A DNA stretch of 64,000 nt from Streptomyces sp. NBC_01142 (GTDB taxonomy: Bacteria; Actinomycetota; Actinomycetes; Streptomycetales; Streptomycetaceae). The stretch covers positions 2,666,001 through 2,730,000 of the forward strand of contig NZ_JAPEOR010000001.1 in assembly GCF_026341125.1 (NCBI RefSeq). The letters run 5' to 3'. The notes below the pieces were generated by a model. The model worked only from the letters and a program-made list of their open reading frames with translations. It had not been told where the DNA came from and made no database searches. Position numbers and translations under genes: made by a program. How positions within the stretch are numbered: position 1 is the first letter of the stretch; each line of letters begins with the position of its first letter. Positions 25,343 to 33,484 of the stretch are shown here, one piece after another.

Positions 25343-27343
25343 ATGCCGAAACGTGCGCGGGGCGCCCGCTTGACGTGCAGATCGCTGGTGGTGGCGGCTT
25401 CGGCCGCCCTGATGGCCGTGTCCCTGACTCCGACGGGGGCGCAGGGCGCGCCCGTCGGGGAGAGCAGACCCGTCTACTCGGGGGAGAGCAGACCCGTCTA
25501 CTCGTACGAGAACGCGATCCGCGAGTCCGTCTGGGTGGACACCCGGCTCGACGGCGACGGGGACGGGAAGAGCGACCGGGTCGCCGTCGACATCGTCCGG
25601 CCGCGCGAGCCCGCGCAGCAGGGCCGGAAAATCCCCGTGATCATGGATGCCAGCCCCTACTACTCCTGCTGCGGACGCGGCAACGAGAGCCAGAAGAAGA
25701 CGTACGACGCGCACGGGAATCCTGTCCTGTTCCCGCTCTACTACGACAACTACTTCGTCCCGCGCGGTTACGCCTTCGTCGCGGTCGACCTGGCGGGTAC
25801 CAACCGCTCCGACGGCTGCGTGGACGTCGGCGGCCGTTTTGACATCCAGTCCGCCAAGGCCGTCGTCGACTGGCTGAACGGCCGCGGCCGCGGCTACACC
25901 ACCCGCACCGGCGGCGAGCGCGCCGGGGCCGGCTGGAGCACCGGCGACACCGGCATGATCGGTAAGAGCTACGACGGCACGATCGCCAACGGCGTCGCCG
26001 CCACCGGAGTCGAGGGGCTGAAGACGATCGTCCCGATCGGCGCCATCTCCTCCTGGTACGACTACTACTTCGCCAAGGGTGCTCCGCTCTACAACTCCGG
26101 TCCCGCACGGCTCTCCGACCGTGTCGAGAGTCCGGAAGCCCGCACCCGCTGCCAGGCCGTGCAGCAGCGGCTGGTCGACGGGGCTCCCCGCACCGGTGAC
26201 CTGACCCGGCTGTGGAGCGAGCGCGACTACGTTCCCGACGCCGACAACGTCGGGGCGAGCGTCTTTGCCGTCCACGGGATGCAGGACCTGAACGTCCGCT
26301 CCAAGCACTTCGGTCAGTGGTGGGACGCCCTCGCCGAGGAGGGCGTGGAGCGCAAGATCTGGCTCTCGCAGACCGGGCATGTCGACCCGTTCGACTTCCG
26401 GCGCGCCGAGTGGGCCGCAACCCTGCACCGCTGGTTCGACCACTACCTCCTCGGCTACGACAACGGCATCGACCGCGAACCGATGGCCGACATCGAGCGC
26501 GCCCCCGACCAGTGGTCCACCGACCGTGTCTGGCCCCTGCCCGCCACCGACACCACCAGCCTCCGCCCCGGCAGGGGCACGGTCGCGGGCGTCGGCACGC
26601 TCGCGCTGAAGCCCGCCCGCCCCGGCGTCACCGAGACCTTCACCGACGACCAGCGTCTCGACGAGACCGACTGGGCCGCTCAGAGCGACCGGTCGACCCC
26701 GTCCAAGGCCGGGTTCATCACCCCACCGCTGGGCAGCGATCTGCGGCTGTCCGGCTCCTCCAAGGTGACGATCACCGCCACGTCGTCCACCACGAGCGCC
26801 CATCTCTCCGCGGTCCTCGTGGATCTCGGGCCCGACACCATCCGTGACTACGCCGCCGCCGGCGAAGGGATCACCACCCTTGCCGATCGCACCTGCTGGG
26901 GTGCGAGCACCGGCGGCGACAGCTCCTGCTTCAAGGAGACCCGGGCACACACGGCCGCCGTCGACTACACGATCTTCAGCCGCGGCTGGGCCGATCTGGG
27001 CAACCACGCCTCCGACGCCACGGGCCGCCCGCTGACCCCCGGCAGGCCGTACACCATCACCCTCGATCTGCATGCCAGTGACCATGTCGTCCCGGCCGGC
27101 CACCGGCTCGCCCTGATCGTCGGCGGCACCGACAGGGACCTCATCGACCCGCCGGCCACCACCCCGGTGCTCACCCTCGATCTGGCCCGTACGGCCGCGA
27201 AGCTTCCGGTCGTCGGCGGCGCGCCTGCCTTCGTACGCGCCACCGCCGGGTCCACTGAAGCGACCGACCCCCGCGAGTCCCGTCTCGACGGGGTGGCCGA
27301 ACCGCGTCCGATCCAGCCGATCCCGGGAGGCAGCACCCGATGA
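25343..27343 (+). CDS. secreted Xaa-Pro dipeptidyl-peptidase-like enzyme (S15)
   Basis: The protein has 666 residues with a signal peptide (about 1-36). The S15/CocE-type hydrolase core shows the nucleophile S209 in MIGKSYDG, acid D315 in VHGMQDLNV and base H346 in SQTGHVDP; a C-terminal jelly-roll domain (about 450-630) follows. An 8-residue duplication GESRPVYS occupies residues 39-54, just after the signal peptide. The stop overlaps the carboxypeptidase start by 4 bp (ATGA). It should remove X-Pro dipeptides from secreted-protease products. Confidence 0.9.
   Translation: MPKRARGARLTCRSLVVAASAALMAVSLTPTGAQGAPVGESRPVYSGESRPVYSYENAIRESVWVDTRLDGDGDGKSDRVAVDIVRPREPAQQGRKIPVIMDASPYYSCCGRGNESQKKTYDAHGNPVLFPLYYDNYFVPRGYAFVAVDLAGTNRSDGCVDVGGRFDIQSAKAVVDWLNGRGRGYTTRTGGERAGAGWSTGDTGMIGKSYDGTIANGVAATGVEGLKTIVPIGAISSWYDYYFAKGAPLYNSGPARLSDRVESPEARTRCQAVQQRLVDGAPRTGDLTRLWSERDYVPDADNVGASVFAVHGMQDLNVRSKHFGQWWDALAEEGVERKIWLSQTGHVDPFDFRRAEWAATLHRWFDHYLLGYDNGIDREPMADIERAPDQWSTDRVWPLPATDTTSLRPGRGTVAGVGTLALKPARPGVTETFTDDQRLDETDWAAQSDRSTPSKAGFITPPLGSDLRLSGSSKVTITATSSTTSAHLSAVLVDLGPDTIRDYAAAGEGITTLADRTCWGASTGGDSSCFKETRAHTAAVDYTIFSRGWADLGNHASDATGRPLTPGRPYTITLDLHASDHVVPAGHRLALIVGGTDRDLIDPPATTPVLTLDLARTAAKLPVVGGAPAFVRATAGSTEATDPRESRLDGVAEPRPIQPIPGGSTR
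25457..25504 (+). repeat. 24-bp in-frame tandem duplication
   Basis: Two near-identical 24-bp units encode GESRPVYS twice at the mature N-terminus of the S15 peptidase. The near-identity suggests recent slippage. Confidence 0.9.
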
Positions 27344-28638
27344 AGCCCCGCATTCCGCTTCGTGTCCGAACCCTCGCCCTCACCCTCTCGGCCGCGGCGC
27401 TCGCCGTGCCGCTGGTCAACGCACCCGCCGAGGCGGCGCACACCCCGCTGCCCCGCACCGGCTTCGAGACCAGTAACGGCGCGCGCTGGACCGGCCAGCC
27501 CGAGGAGCAGGCGTTTCTCGCGGCCGTGGACCGGGGCAGCAAACGCACCTCGATCGGCAGGATCGGGACGACGAAGCAGGGCCGTCCGCTCCAGCTCGTC
27601 CGCATCGGCGCACAGCACGCCTCCCACACCGTGCTGCTGATCTGCAGTCAGCACGGCGACGAGCCGTCCGGCCGCGACGCCTGTCTGAGCACCATCCGCG
27701 ATCTCGCGTACGCCAAGGACCGGAACACCGAGCGCCTTCTGGCCCGGACCCGGATCCTCGTCGTCCCCACCGCCAACCCGGACGGACGGGCAGCGAACAC
27801 CCGCGGCAACTCCGACGGGGTCGACATCAACCGCGACCACATCGCGCTGAAGACCGCCGAGGGGCGGGCGACGGCCGCCGTCATCCGGGACCAACGTCCT
27901 GATGTCATCTATGACTTGCACGAGTACGGCGCCACCCCGCCGTACTACGACAAGGATCTCTTCGATCTCTGGCCGCGCAACCTCAACACGGACGCGGGTG
28001 TCCACCGGGAGTCACAGGCCCTCTCCGGGCAGTACGTCCGTCCGGCCGCGCACCACGGAGGCTTCAGCACAGGTACGTACGGCATCTGGACCGACCCGGT
28101 CACCGGCGATCCCATCAAGCAGACCGCGGGCGACGGCCAGGAGCGCATTCTGCGCAACGCATCGGGAGTCAAGAACGCGGTGGGTCTGCTCATCGAGAGC
28201 CGCGTCGATCCGCTGACGGAGGAGGAGAGGGCCGATTCCTCGCTGAACAACCGGCGCAGGGTGGGCAGCCAGCTCTCGGCCCTGGGCGGACTGCTCTCCT
28301 TCACCGAGGAGCGGCGCGACCGGCTCGAGGCGACGACCACCGCAGCCCGGCTGTCGGGCTTCAGGGACCGGGGCCCGGTCTATCTGGGCGGCGCCGACAA
28401 CGACCCGGCGACGCCGGAGGAGACCCTGCAGGATCCGCCCTGCGGCTATCGGCTCGATGCGGCCCAGTATGCGGACATAAAGGACGAACTTGCCCTGCAT
28501 GGTGTGGTGTCGTGGCCGGCCGGGAACGACGGTGCTTTTGTGCCGCTGCGGCAGTCCCAGCGCGAACTGATCCCGCTTCTTCTCGACTCTCGTGCGACAT
28601 ATCACCTGGCACCGGGACAAGCGATCACCGCCTGTTGA
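27340..28638 (+). CDS. secreted M14 zinc carboxypeptidase
   Basis: The protein has 432 residues with a signal peptide (about 1-33). Zinc ligands H105 and E108 are in SQHGDEPSG, the third H194 in YDLHEYG, and the catalytic Glu E286 is in LLIESRVD. The VDINRDH segment matches the substrate-binding NR pair. It is translationally coupled to the upstream S15 peptidase, giving a two-gene secreted peptidase operon. It would trim C-terminal residues of extracellular peptides. Confidence 0.88.
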   Translation: MKPRIPLRVRTLALTLSAAALAVPLVNAPAEAAHTPLPRTGFETSNGARWTGQPEEQAFLAAVDRGSKRTSIGRIGTTKQGRPLQLVRIGAQHASHTVLLICSQHGDEPSGRDACLSTIRDLAYAKDRNTERLLARTRILVVPTANPDGRAANTRGNSDGVDINRDHIALKTAEGRATAAVIRDQRPDVIYDLHEYGATPPYYDKDLFDLWPRNLNTDAGVHRESQALSGQYVRPAAHHGGFSTGTYGIWTDPVTGDPIKQTAGDGQERILRNASGVKNAVGLLIESRVDPLTEEERADSSLNNRRRVGSQLSALGGLLSFTEERRDRLEATTTAARLSGFRDRGPVYLGGADNDPATPEETLQDPPCGYRLDAAQYADIKDELALHGVVSWPAGNDGAFVPLRQSQRELIPLLLDSRATYHLAPGQAITAC

Positions 28639-28719
28639 AGCAGGTGGCGTGCATCACATGTGGTAGGGGGTAGCGGAGAGCGAAAGCAGGTTCTCCGTAC
28701 CGCGTGAAAGGTGCCCCTC

Positions 28720-30462
28720 GTGCCGCAAGACGAACAGCAACCCGGAGACCGGGGGGAACGGCCGGTGACGGCGAATCTCCCCGATCATCCGCAGGAAACC
28801 GGGCGCCCCAGGACCGACCGCGTGGTCTTCGGCGTCACCGCCGTCCTGACCCTCGCCTTCGTGGTGTGGGGCTCCGTGGCCACCGACACGCTGGAGGAAG
28901 TCTCCAGCTCGATGCTGAGCGGGCTGATCCACAACGGCGGATGGGCTTTCGTTCTCGCCGCCTCCGGCTTTGTGGTCTTCGCTCTCTGGCTCGCGATCAG
29001 CCGCTACGGCAAGATCCCGCTCGGGCGGGAGGGCGAGGGCCCCGAGTTCCGCACGGTGTCCTGGGTCGCGATGATGTTCAGCGCGGGCATGGGTATCGGC
29101 CTGATGTTCTACGGAGTGAGCGAGCCGCTCGCGCACTTCATCACGCCGCCCCCCGGCACGGACCCCGCCGACGCGGCGGAGGCCATGCAGACGGCCATGG
29201 CCACCACCCTCTTCCACTGGACGCTGCACCCGTGGGCGATCTACGCGGTGGTCGGGCTCGCCATCGCCTACAGCACTTTCCGCCGCCGGCGGCGGCAGAC
29301 GATCAGCTCGGTCTTCGTGCCGCTCATCGGGGAGAAGAAGGCGCACGGCGCTCCCGGCCGGGTGATCGACATCCTCGCGATCTTCGCCACGCTCTTCGGC
29401 TCCGCCGCCTCGCTCGGCCTCGGTACCCTCCAGATCGGCAGCGGCTTCCTCGAGCTGGGCTGGATGGAGAAGGTCAGCACCGGGCTGCTGGTGGGCATCA
29501 TCGCGACACTGACGCTGGCGTTCGTCCTCTCCGCCGTCTCCGGCGTCGAGAGGGGAATCCAGTGGCTGTCCAACATCAATATGGTGCTGGCACTGCTGCT
29601 CGTCGTGTTCGTGTTCGTCGCCGGGCCGACCATCATCATCCTCGATCTGCTGCCGACGTCGATCGCCGCCTACTTCGGTGATCTGCCGGAGCTCGCGGGC
29701 CGCACCGAGGCGTCGAGCGGCGAGGGTGTCGCCGACTGGCTGGGCAGCTGGACGGTCTTCTACTGGGCCTGGTGGATCTCCTGGACGCCGTTCGTCGGTA
29801 TGTTCATCGCCCGCATCAGCCGGGGCCGTACGATCCGTCAGTTCGTCGGCGGCGTCATCCTGGTGCCGAGTACCGTCAGCCTGGTCTGGTTCGCGGTCTT
29901 CGGCGGTACGGCGATGAAGCTGCAGGAGGGCAAGCGGCTCGGCGAGGAGTCCACGCCCGAGGGGCAGCTGTTCGCCGTGCTTCAGCAGTATCCGATCGCC
30001 ACCGCGACAAGCCTGCTCGTGATGATCCTCGTCGCCATCTTCTTCGTGTCCGGCGCGGATGCCGCGTCCATCGTGATGGGGACGCTCTCGCAGAAGGGCA
30101 CCTTCGAACCGGCCAGGCTCGTGGTCATCTTCTGGGGTGCGGTGACCGGCGCCGTCGCGGCCATCATGCTGCTCATCGGCAACGGCAAGGGTGACGCGCT
30201 GGCGGGTCTGCAGAATCTGACGATCCTGGTGGCCGCGCCCTTTGTCCTGGTGATGGTGGGCATGTGTGTGGCCCTGATGCGCGATCTGCGCCACGACCCG
30301 CTGATCGTGCGGGGCGAGATCGGAGTGGAGGCCGTCGAGTCGGCCGTGATCGCGGGTCATACGAAGTACGACGGCGACTTCGAGATCCGCATCGGGCCGG
30401 GTGCGGGGCCAAGTGCGGGGCCGGATGCGGAGGGTGGTCAGAATCCGGTCAAAACTCCTTGA
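28720..30462 (+). CDS. BCCT-family glycine betaine/choline-type transporter
   Basis: The protein has 580 residues from GTG 28720 (GAAAGG 8 bp upstream; GTG 28711 would overlap that site). Twelve membrane segments are expected. BCCT signatures include FSAGMGIGLMFYGVSEP, HWTLHPWAIYA and YWAWWISWTPFVGMFIARIS, with aromatic residues that form the betaine box. N- and C-terminal tails are hydrophilic, typical of osmosensing members. It probably imports glycine betaine or ectoine-type osmolytes with sodium. Confidence 0.92.
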   Translation: MPQDEQQPGDRGERPVTANLPDHPQETGRPRTDRVVFGVTAVLTLAFVVWGSVATDTLEEVSSSMLSGLIHNGGWAFVLAASGFVVFALWLAISRYGKIPLGREGEGPEFRTVSWVAMMFSAGMGIGLMFYGVSEPLAHFITPPPGTDPADAAEAMQTAMATTLFHWTLHPWAIYAVVGLAIAYSTFRRRRRQTISSVFVPLIGEKKAHGAPGRVIDILAIFATLFGSAASLGLGTLQIGSGFLELGWMEKVSTGLLVGIIATLTLAFVLSAVSGVERGIQWLSNINMVLALLLVVFVFVAGPTIIILDLLPTSIAAYFGDLPELAGRTEASSGEGVADWLGSWTVFYWAWWISWTPFVGMFIARISRGRTIRQFVGGVILVPSTVSLVWFAVFGGTAMKLQEGKRLGEESTPEGQLFAVLQQYPIATATSLLVMILVAIFFVSGADAASIVMGTLSQKGTFEPARLVVIFWGAVTGAVAAIMLLIGNGKGDALAGLQNLTILVAAPFVLVMVGMCVALMRDLRHDPLIVRGEIGVEAVESAVIAGHTKYDGDFEIRIGPGAGPSAGPDAEGGQNPVKTP

Positions 30463-30496
30463 TCGAGTCGGTTAAAGTTACTGACTGGTATTGATC

Positions 30497-30513
30497 AGCC
30501 CCGCAACGGGGCT
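30497..30513 (+). terminator. small hairpin between BCCT and small secreted protein genes
   Basis: AGCCCCG-CAA-CGGGGCT is a perfect 7-bp stem 34 bp after the BCCT stop and 26 bp before the next start. It could be a terminator or 5' leader structure. Confidence 0.5.
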
Positions 30514-30539
30514 CGCACGACCCGTACTTGGAGACACCC

Positions 30540-30830
30540 ATGCGTCTACGCATCACCACCCTCGCCGTAACTGCCCTGATGGCGGGCGGCTTTGCGCTCG
30601 CCTCCGCGCCGGCCCAGGCCGCCCCCGGTGGCACGCAGGCCGTCGCGATGGCCGGCGGTGCCATCACCTGTCACCCCGAGGAGGACCGCGCCCAGGCGCA
30701 GAGGACCAAGCAGGCTGCCCAGCGGGCGCGCGTGGCGGGGAGGATCGCGGAGGCCAACCGTCTGAACGCCATCGCCAACGCGTACCTTCAGCGGGCCCAG
30801 CAGTGCGAGGACGCTGAGCGCAACATGTAG
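30540..30830 (+). CDS. small secreted protein of unknown function
   Basis: The protein has 96 residues from ATG 30540 (GGAG 6 bp upstream). A clear signal peptide ends near PAQAA (about residue 28). The mature part is about 65 residues, helical, rich in Ala, Arg and Gln, with two Cys (ITCHPEE and QQCEDAE) that could form a disulphide joining the ends of a helical hairpin. I do not recognise the family. Its own terminator follows, so it is probably monocistronic. Confidence 0.7.
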   Translation: MRLRITTLAVTALMAGGFALASAPAQAAPGGTQAVAMAGGAITCHPEEDRAQAQRTKQAAQRARVAGRIAEANRLNAIANAYLQRAQQCEDAERNM

Positions 30831-30844
30831 TCCCCGCTTTCCGT

Positions 30845-30883
30845 GATGCCGCCCGCCCCGGCCGGACCGGGGCGGGCGGCATC
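30845..30883. terminator. strong bidirectional terminator
   Basis: Perfect 17-bp arms GATGCCGCCCGCCCCGG (30845-30861) and its complement (30867-30883) with a 5-nt loop lie between convergent stop codons. Confidence 0.9.
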
Positions 30884-30959
30884 GTCCGGCGCACCCGGGC
30901 ATACGGCGCCGTTCTTCTTCTCGTTCTCGTTCTGTGCCAGGCCTATGACGGTGTTCGCT

Positions 30960-31925
30960 CTATGACGCCGCCCGGAGCGCCAGGCGGGCGGCCGTCTCCG
31001 CGCAGCCCCAGGCGACCGTGACCCCCGCCCCTCCGTGACCGTAGTTGTGGACCAGCAGGCCGCCGCCGGGCAGCGGCTCCGCCTCGATCCGTACCCCCTG
31101 CGCCCTCGACGGGCGCAGCCCCACCCGGTGGCCGAGAATCCGCGCCTTCGCGATCTCCGGACGGATCCGCGCACAGCGGGCCACGATCGCCTCCGCCGTC
31201 GCCGGATCGGGCACCAGGTTCCAGTCGTCCTCGTCCGCGGTGCCGCCGAGGATCAGCCGCCCGGGCTGCGGGAAGAAGTACGTCGTCCTGCTCGACCCGT
31301 GGTCGACCGAAGTGAACCACTCCTCGATCCCCGGGTTCTCCACCAGCACCAACTGCCCGCGCACGGGCCGTACTCGATCGTCGGGGACGAGATGCCGCGC
31401 GTCGATCCCCGTGCAGTTGACCACGACCGGTGCCTCGGCGGCAGCCTCGGCGAAATCGGTCACCGTACGGGTCTCCACCACGCAGCCCGCCGCCTCCAAC
31501 CGCCGCCGCAGCCAGCCGAGATGAACGGGCATGTCGATCAGCGGGATCCGGGCCCAGAGCCCGCCGTCGTGCCCCGGCGGAAGCTCGTGCGGATACGCGT
31601 CGCGCACCCCTTCCACCTGCGCCGACCACGGCCCCAGGTCCGCGGGCCGTTCATTGGCCTGCACGCCCGCGACGAGCCGCACGCCGGTCTGCTCGGGCTG
31701 GTCGGCCAGCTTTTCGTACACCCGCAGCGAGGCGATCGACCAGTCGCCGACCAGTTCCTCCGGCTCGATGCGGTACGGCCACCACAGCGCACCCGCCACC
31801 GCCGAGGTCGTCTCCCCGGCCGTGTCCCGGGACCAGACCCGCACCCGGGCGCCGCGCTCGGCCAGCACGATGGCGGTCGTCAGCCCGATGACTCCGCCGC
31901 CCACCACAATCACATCGGCTCTCAT
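30960..31925 (-). CDS. D-amino-acid oxidase
   Basis: The protein has 321 residues from ATG 31925. The FAD-binding Rossmann motif is VIVVGGGVIGLTTA at the N-terminus. DAO signatures are RVRPVRGQLV, a Tyr/Arg substrate region around RVGLRPSRAQ and the flavin-contacting HNYGHGGAGVTVAWG near the C-terminus. It oxidises D-amino acids to keto acids with H2O2 and ammonia. The open frame extends upstream through tandem repeats, but FAD-motif spacing supports this start. Confidence 0.9.
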   Translation of the reverse strand: MRADVIVVGGGVIGLTTAIVLAERGARVRVWSRDTAGETTSAVAGALWWPYRIEPEELVGDWSIASLRVYEKLADQPEQTGVRLVAGVQANERPADLGPWSAQVEGVRDAYPHELPPGHDGGLWARIPLIDMPVHLGWLRRRLEAAGCVVETRTVTDFAEAAAEAPVVVNCTGIDARHLVPDDRVRPVRGQLVLVENPGIEEWFTSVDHGSSRTTYFFPQPGRLILGGTADEDDWNLVPDPATAEAIVARCARIRPEIAKARILGHRVGLRPSRAQGVRIEAEPLPGGGLLVHNYGHGGAGVTVAWGCAETAARLALRAAS

Positions 31926-31937
31926 GGCGGGACCGTA

Positions 31938-31997
31938 GCCGATCGCCGATGTGCCGATCGCCGATGTGCCGATTACCGACTCCCGAATCGCCGATTG
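31938..31997. repeat. 15-bp tandem repeats upstream of D-amino-acid oxidase gene
   Basis: About four copies of GCCGATCGCCGATGT (two exact, two degenerate) lie in the divergent promoter region. On the minus strand they read in frame with the oxidase as a repeating five-residue pattern (SVIGT, SAIGT), but are probably untranslated. Confidence 0.85.
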
Positions 31998-32043
31998 CCC
32001 AATGCCGTGCTCAGAACGGGTCACAAGTGGGGATACTCAGGAC

Positions 32044-33081
32044 ATGTCTGCCGAGTACGCGACCTTCGGGCTGGCGCCGGCGATGCGGGCCGGGGGAGTC
32101 CTCGCAGGTGGTGGCTACCAAGTGCACCGGGACTTCATGGACTTCATCGTCGACGGGCGGCCGCTGCTGTTTCAGCTCTCCGACCTCGACGCCGTCTCGC
32201 CGCTGGCCTCCGACGTACCACCGGCGATCTTCACCGCCCAGGTGCGCACACTGCTGCTCGACGCGGCGGCGCCGCTGGAGGGCGGCCGCTGTGTGATCTA
32301 CGGCTGCCCCGAGTGCGAGGACATCCAGTGCGGAGCCGTGACCGCCGTGATCGAGCGCGACGGGGACGACATCGTGTGGCGGGACTTCGCCTGGCAGACG
32401 GACGGGAGGGCCGACCTGGAGCGCAACGGCTACCAGGGCATAGGGCCGTTCCGTTTCCGGGGCGTTGAGTACCGGGCCGAGCTGCAACAGCTGCTGCCCG
32501 ACCCGGACGACAAGGAGTCCGCGGGGCAACGGCGCCGCCGGGTGCTGCTCATCGGCGCGCGCGTGGCCGTGCTCGCCAGGCTCGCCGCGACGCTGCGGAC
32601 CATCGGCATCGGCGCCGAAATCACCCATGACGCGGCCGGGGTCCCCGCCGACGAGCTGCGGACATACGGCGCGGTCGCCTTCGGGCGCGCGGTCGGGGAG
32701 CAGGAACGGGCCGCGGTGCGCACGGCGTTCGAGCGGGCGGGCGCGGAGGTCGCGTACGTGAACGGGCTCGCCCCGATCATTCCGCTGCTGGTCGCACAGA
32801 TCGAACACGCCCTGGACCGCGCCCCGTCGCAGCTCCGGCGGCTGACCAGGCTGACGGCGGCGGACGGCGTGGCGGGTGTGGAGGTGACCTCCGCGTGCCG
32901 GGTGCAGCTGGTCGCGTACCGCCTGGACCGGCTCCACCGCACGCACACACGCGAGCTGTTCGACGGGATGCTGGAGCCGGGTGAGCACCGAATTCCGCTG
33001 GACGGGCAGGCGGTGAAGGGGCAGTCCTTCCTTGTGGCACGCACCATGGGGAGCGTGCTGGTCGCGCCGATGATCCACTGA
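32044..33081 (+). CDS. conserved hypothetical protein
   Basis: The protein has 345 residues from ATG 32044. I cannot name a family with confidence. A Cys-rich segment GCPECEDIQCGAVT (about residues 93-106) looks metal- or iron-sulphur-binding. The second half (from about 170) begins with RRVLLIGARVAVLARLAATL, a Rossmann-like strand-loop-helix, and ends with VARTMGSVLVAPMIH. No signal peptide or membrane segment is seen. It diverges from the D-amino-acid oxidase gene across 118 bp containing tandem repeats. Confidence 0.7.
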   Translation: MSAEYATFGLAPAMRAGGVLAGGGYQVHRDFMDFIVDGRPLLFQLSDLDAVSPLASDVPPAIFTAQVRTLLLDAAAPLEGGRCVIYGCPECEDIQCGAVTAVIERDGDDIVWRDFAWQTDGRADLERNGYQGIGPFRFRGVEYRAELQQLLPDPDDKESAGQRRRRVLLIGARVAVLARLAATLRTIGIGAEITHDAAGVPADELRTYGAVAFGRAVGEQERAAVRTAFERAGAEVAYVNGLAPIIPLLVAQIEHALDRAPSQLRRLTRLTAADGVAGVEVTSACRVQLVAYRLDRLHRTHTRELFDGMLEPGEHRIPLDGQAVKGQSFLVARTMGSVLVAPMIH

Positions 33082-33484
33082 CGATGACCCTGGCGAGCCG
33101 CGAATCGCCTCGCATGACGCATGGAGAGCCTCCCTGCGCGGCAGGCAGGGCTGTCCGGCGCTGCGAGGCCGGCGGCCGGGTTCCGAGCCGGTTCTTCCGC
33201 GCAGCGAACAGGAGCCGCCCTCCGGTGGCTGTCCTCCGCACCGCGAAGCCTGCGACGTTCTCCGGGGGCCGGGCCTTACGTGCTCCCGGGGCCGGGCCTT
33301 ACGTGCCGCGAGACGCCGGGAGGCGGGGGGCTCGCTCCCGTGTCTCCCTCGCCCTCCTGGGCCGGGCGCCGGGGGCCTGCCCCCGGCTCGGGGAGGGGGC
33401 GGGGCGGGGTGGGGAACAGCCCCGCGCAGCGGCCCACCTCCCCGGCACGCCCCGGCCGCCGGCCCGACTAGGATCGGTCTCCTC
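33082..33484. other. 403-bp gene-free interval
   Basis: No frame here has coding character or homology I recognise. It contains a 19-bp direct repeat GGGGCCGGGCCTTACGTGC (33266-33284 and 33289-33307). The last part must hold the ABC-F promoter; no clear box is seen. Confidence 0.6.

Noticed and set aside
28654..30360. 568-residue frame antisense to the BCCT gene
   Set aside because: Composition dominated by Glu, Asp, His, Gly and Arg, typical of GC-rich antisense frames; the plus strand encodes a clear transporter.
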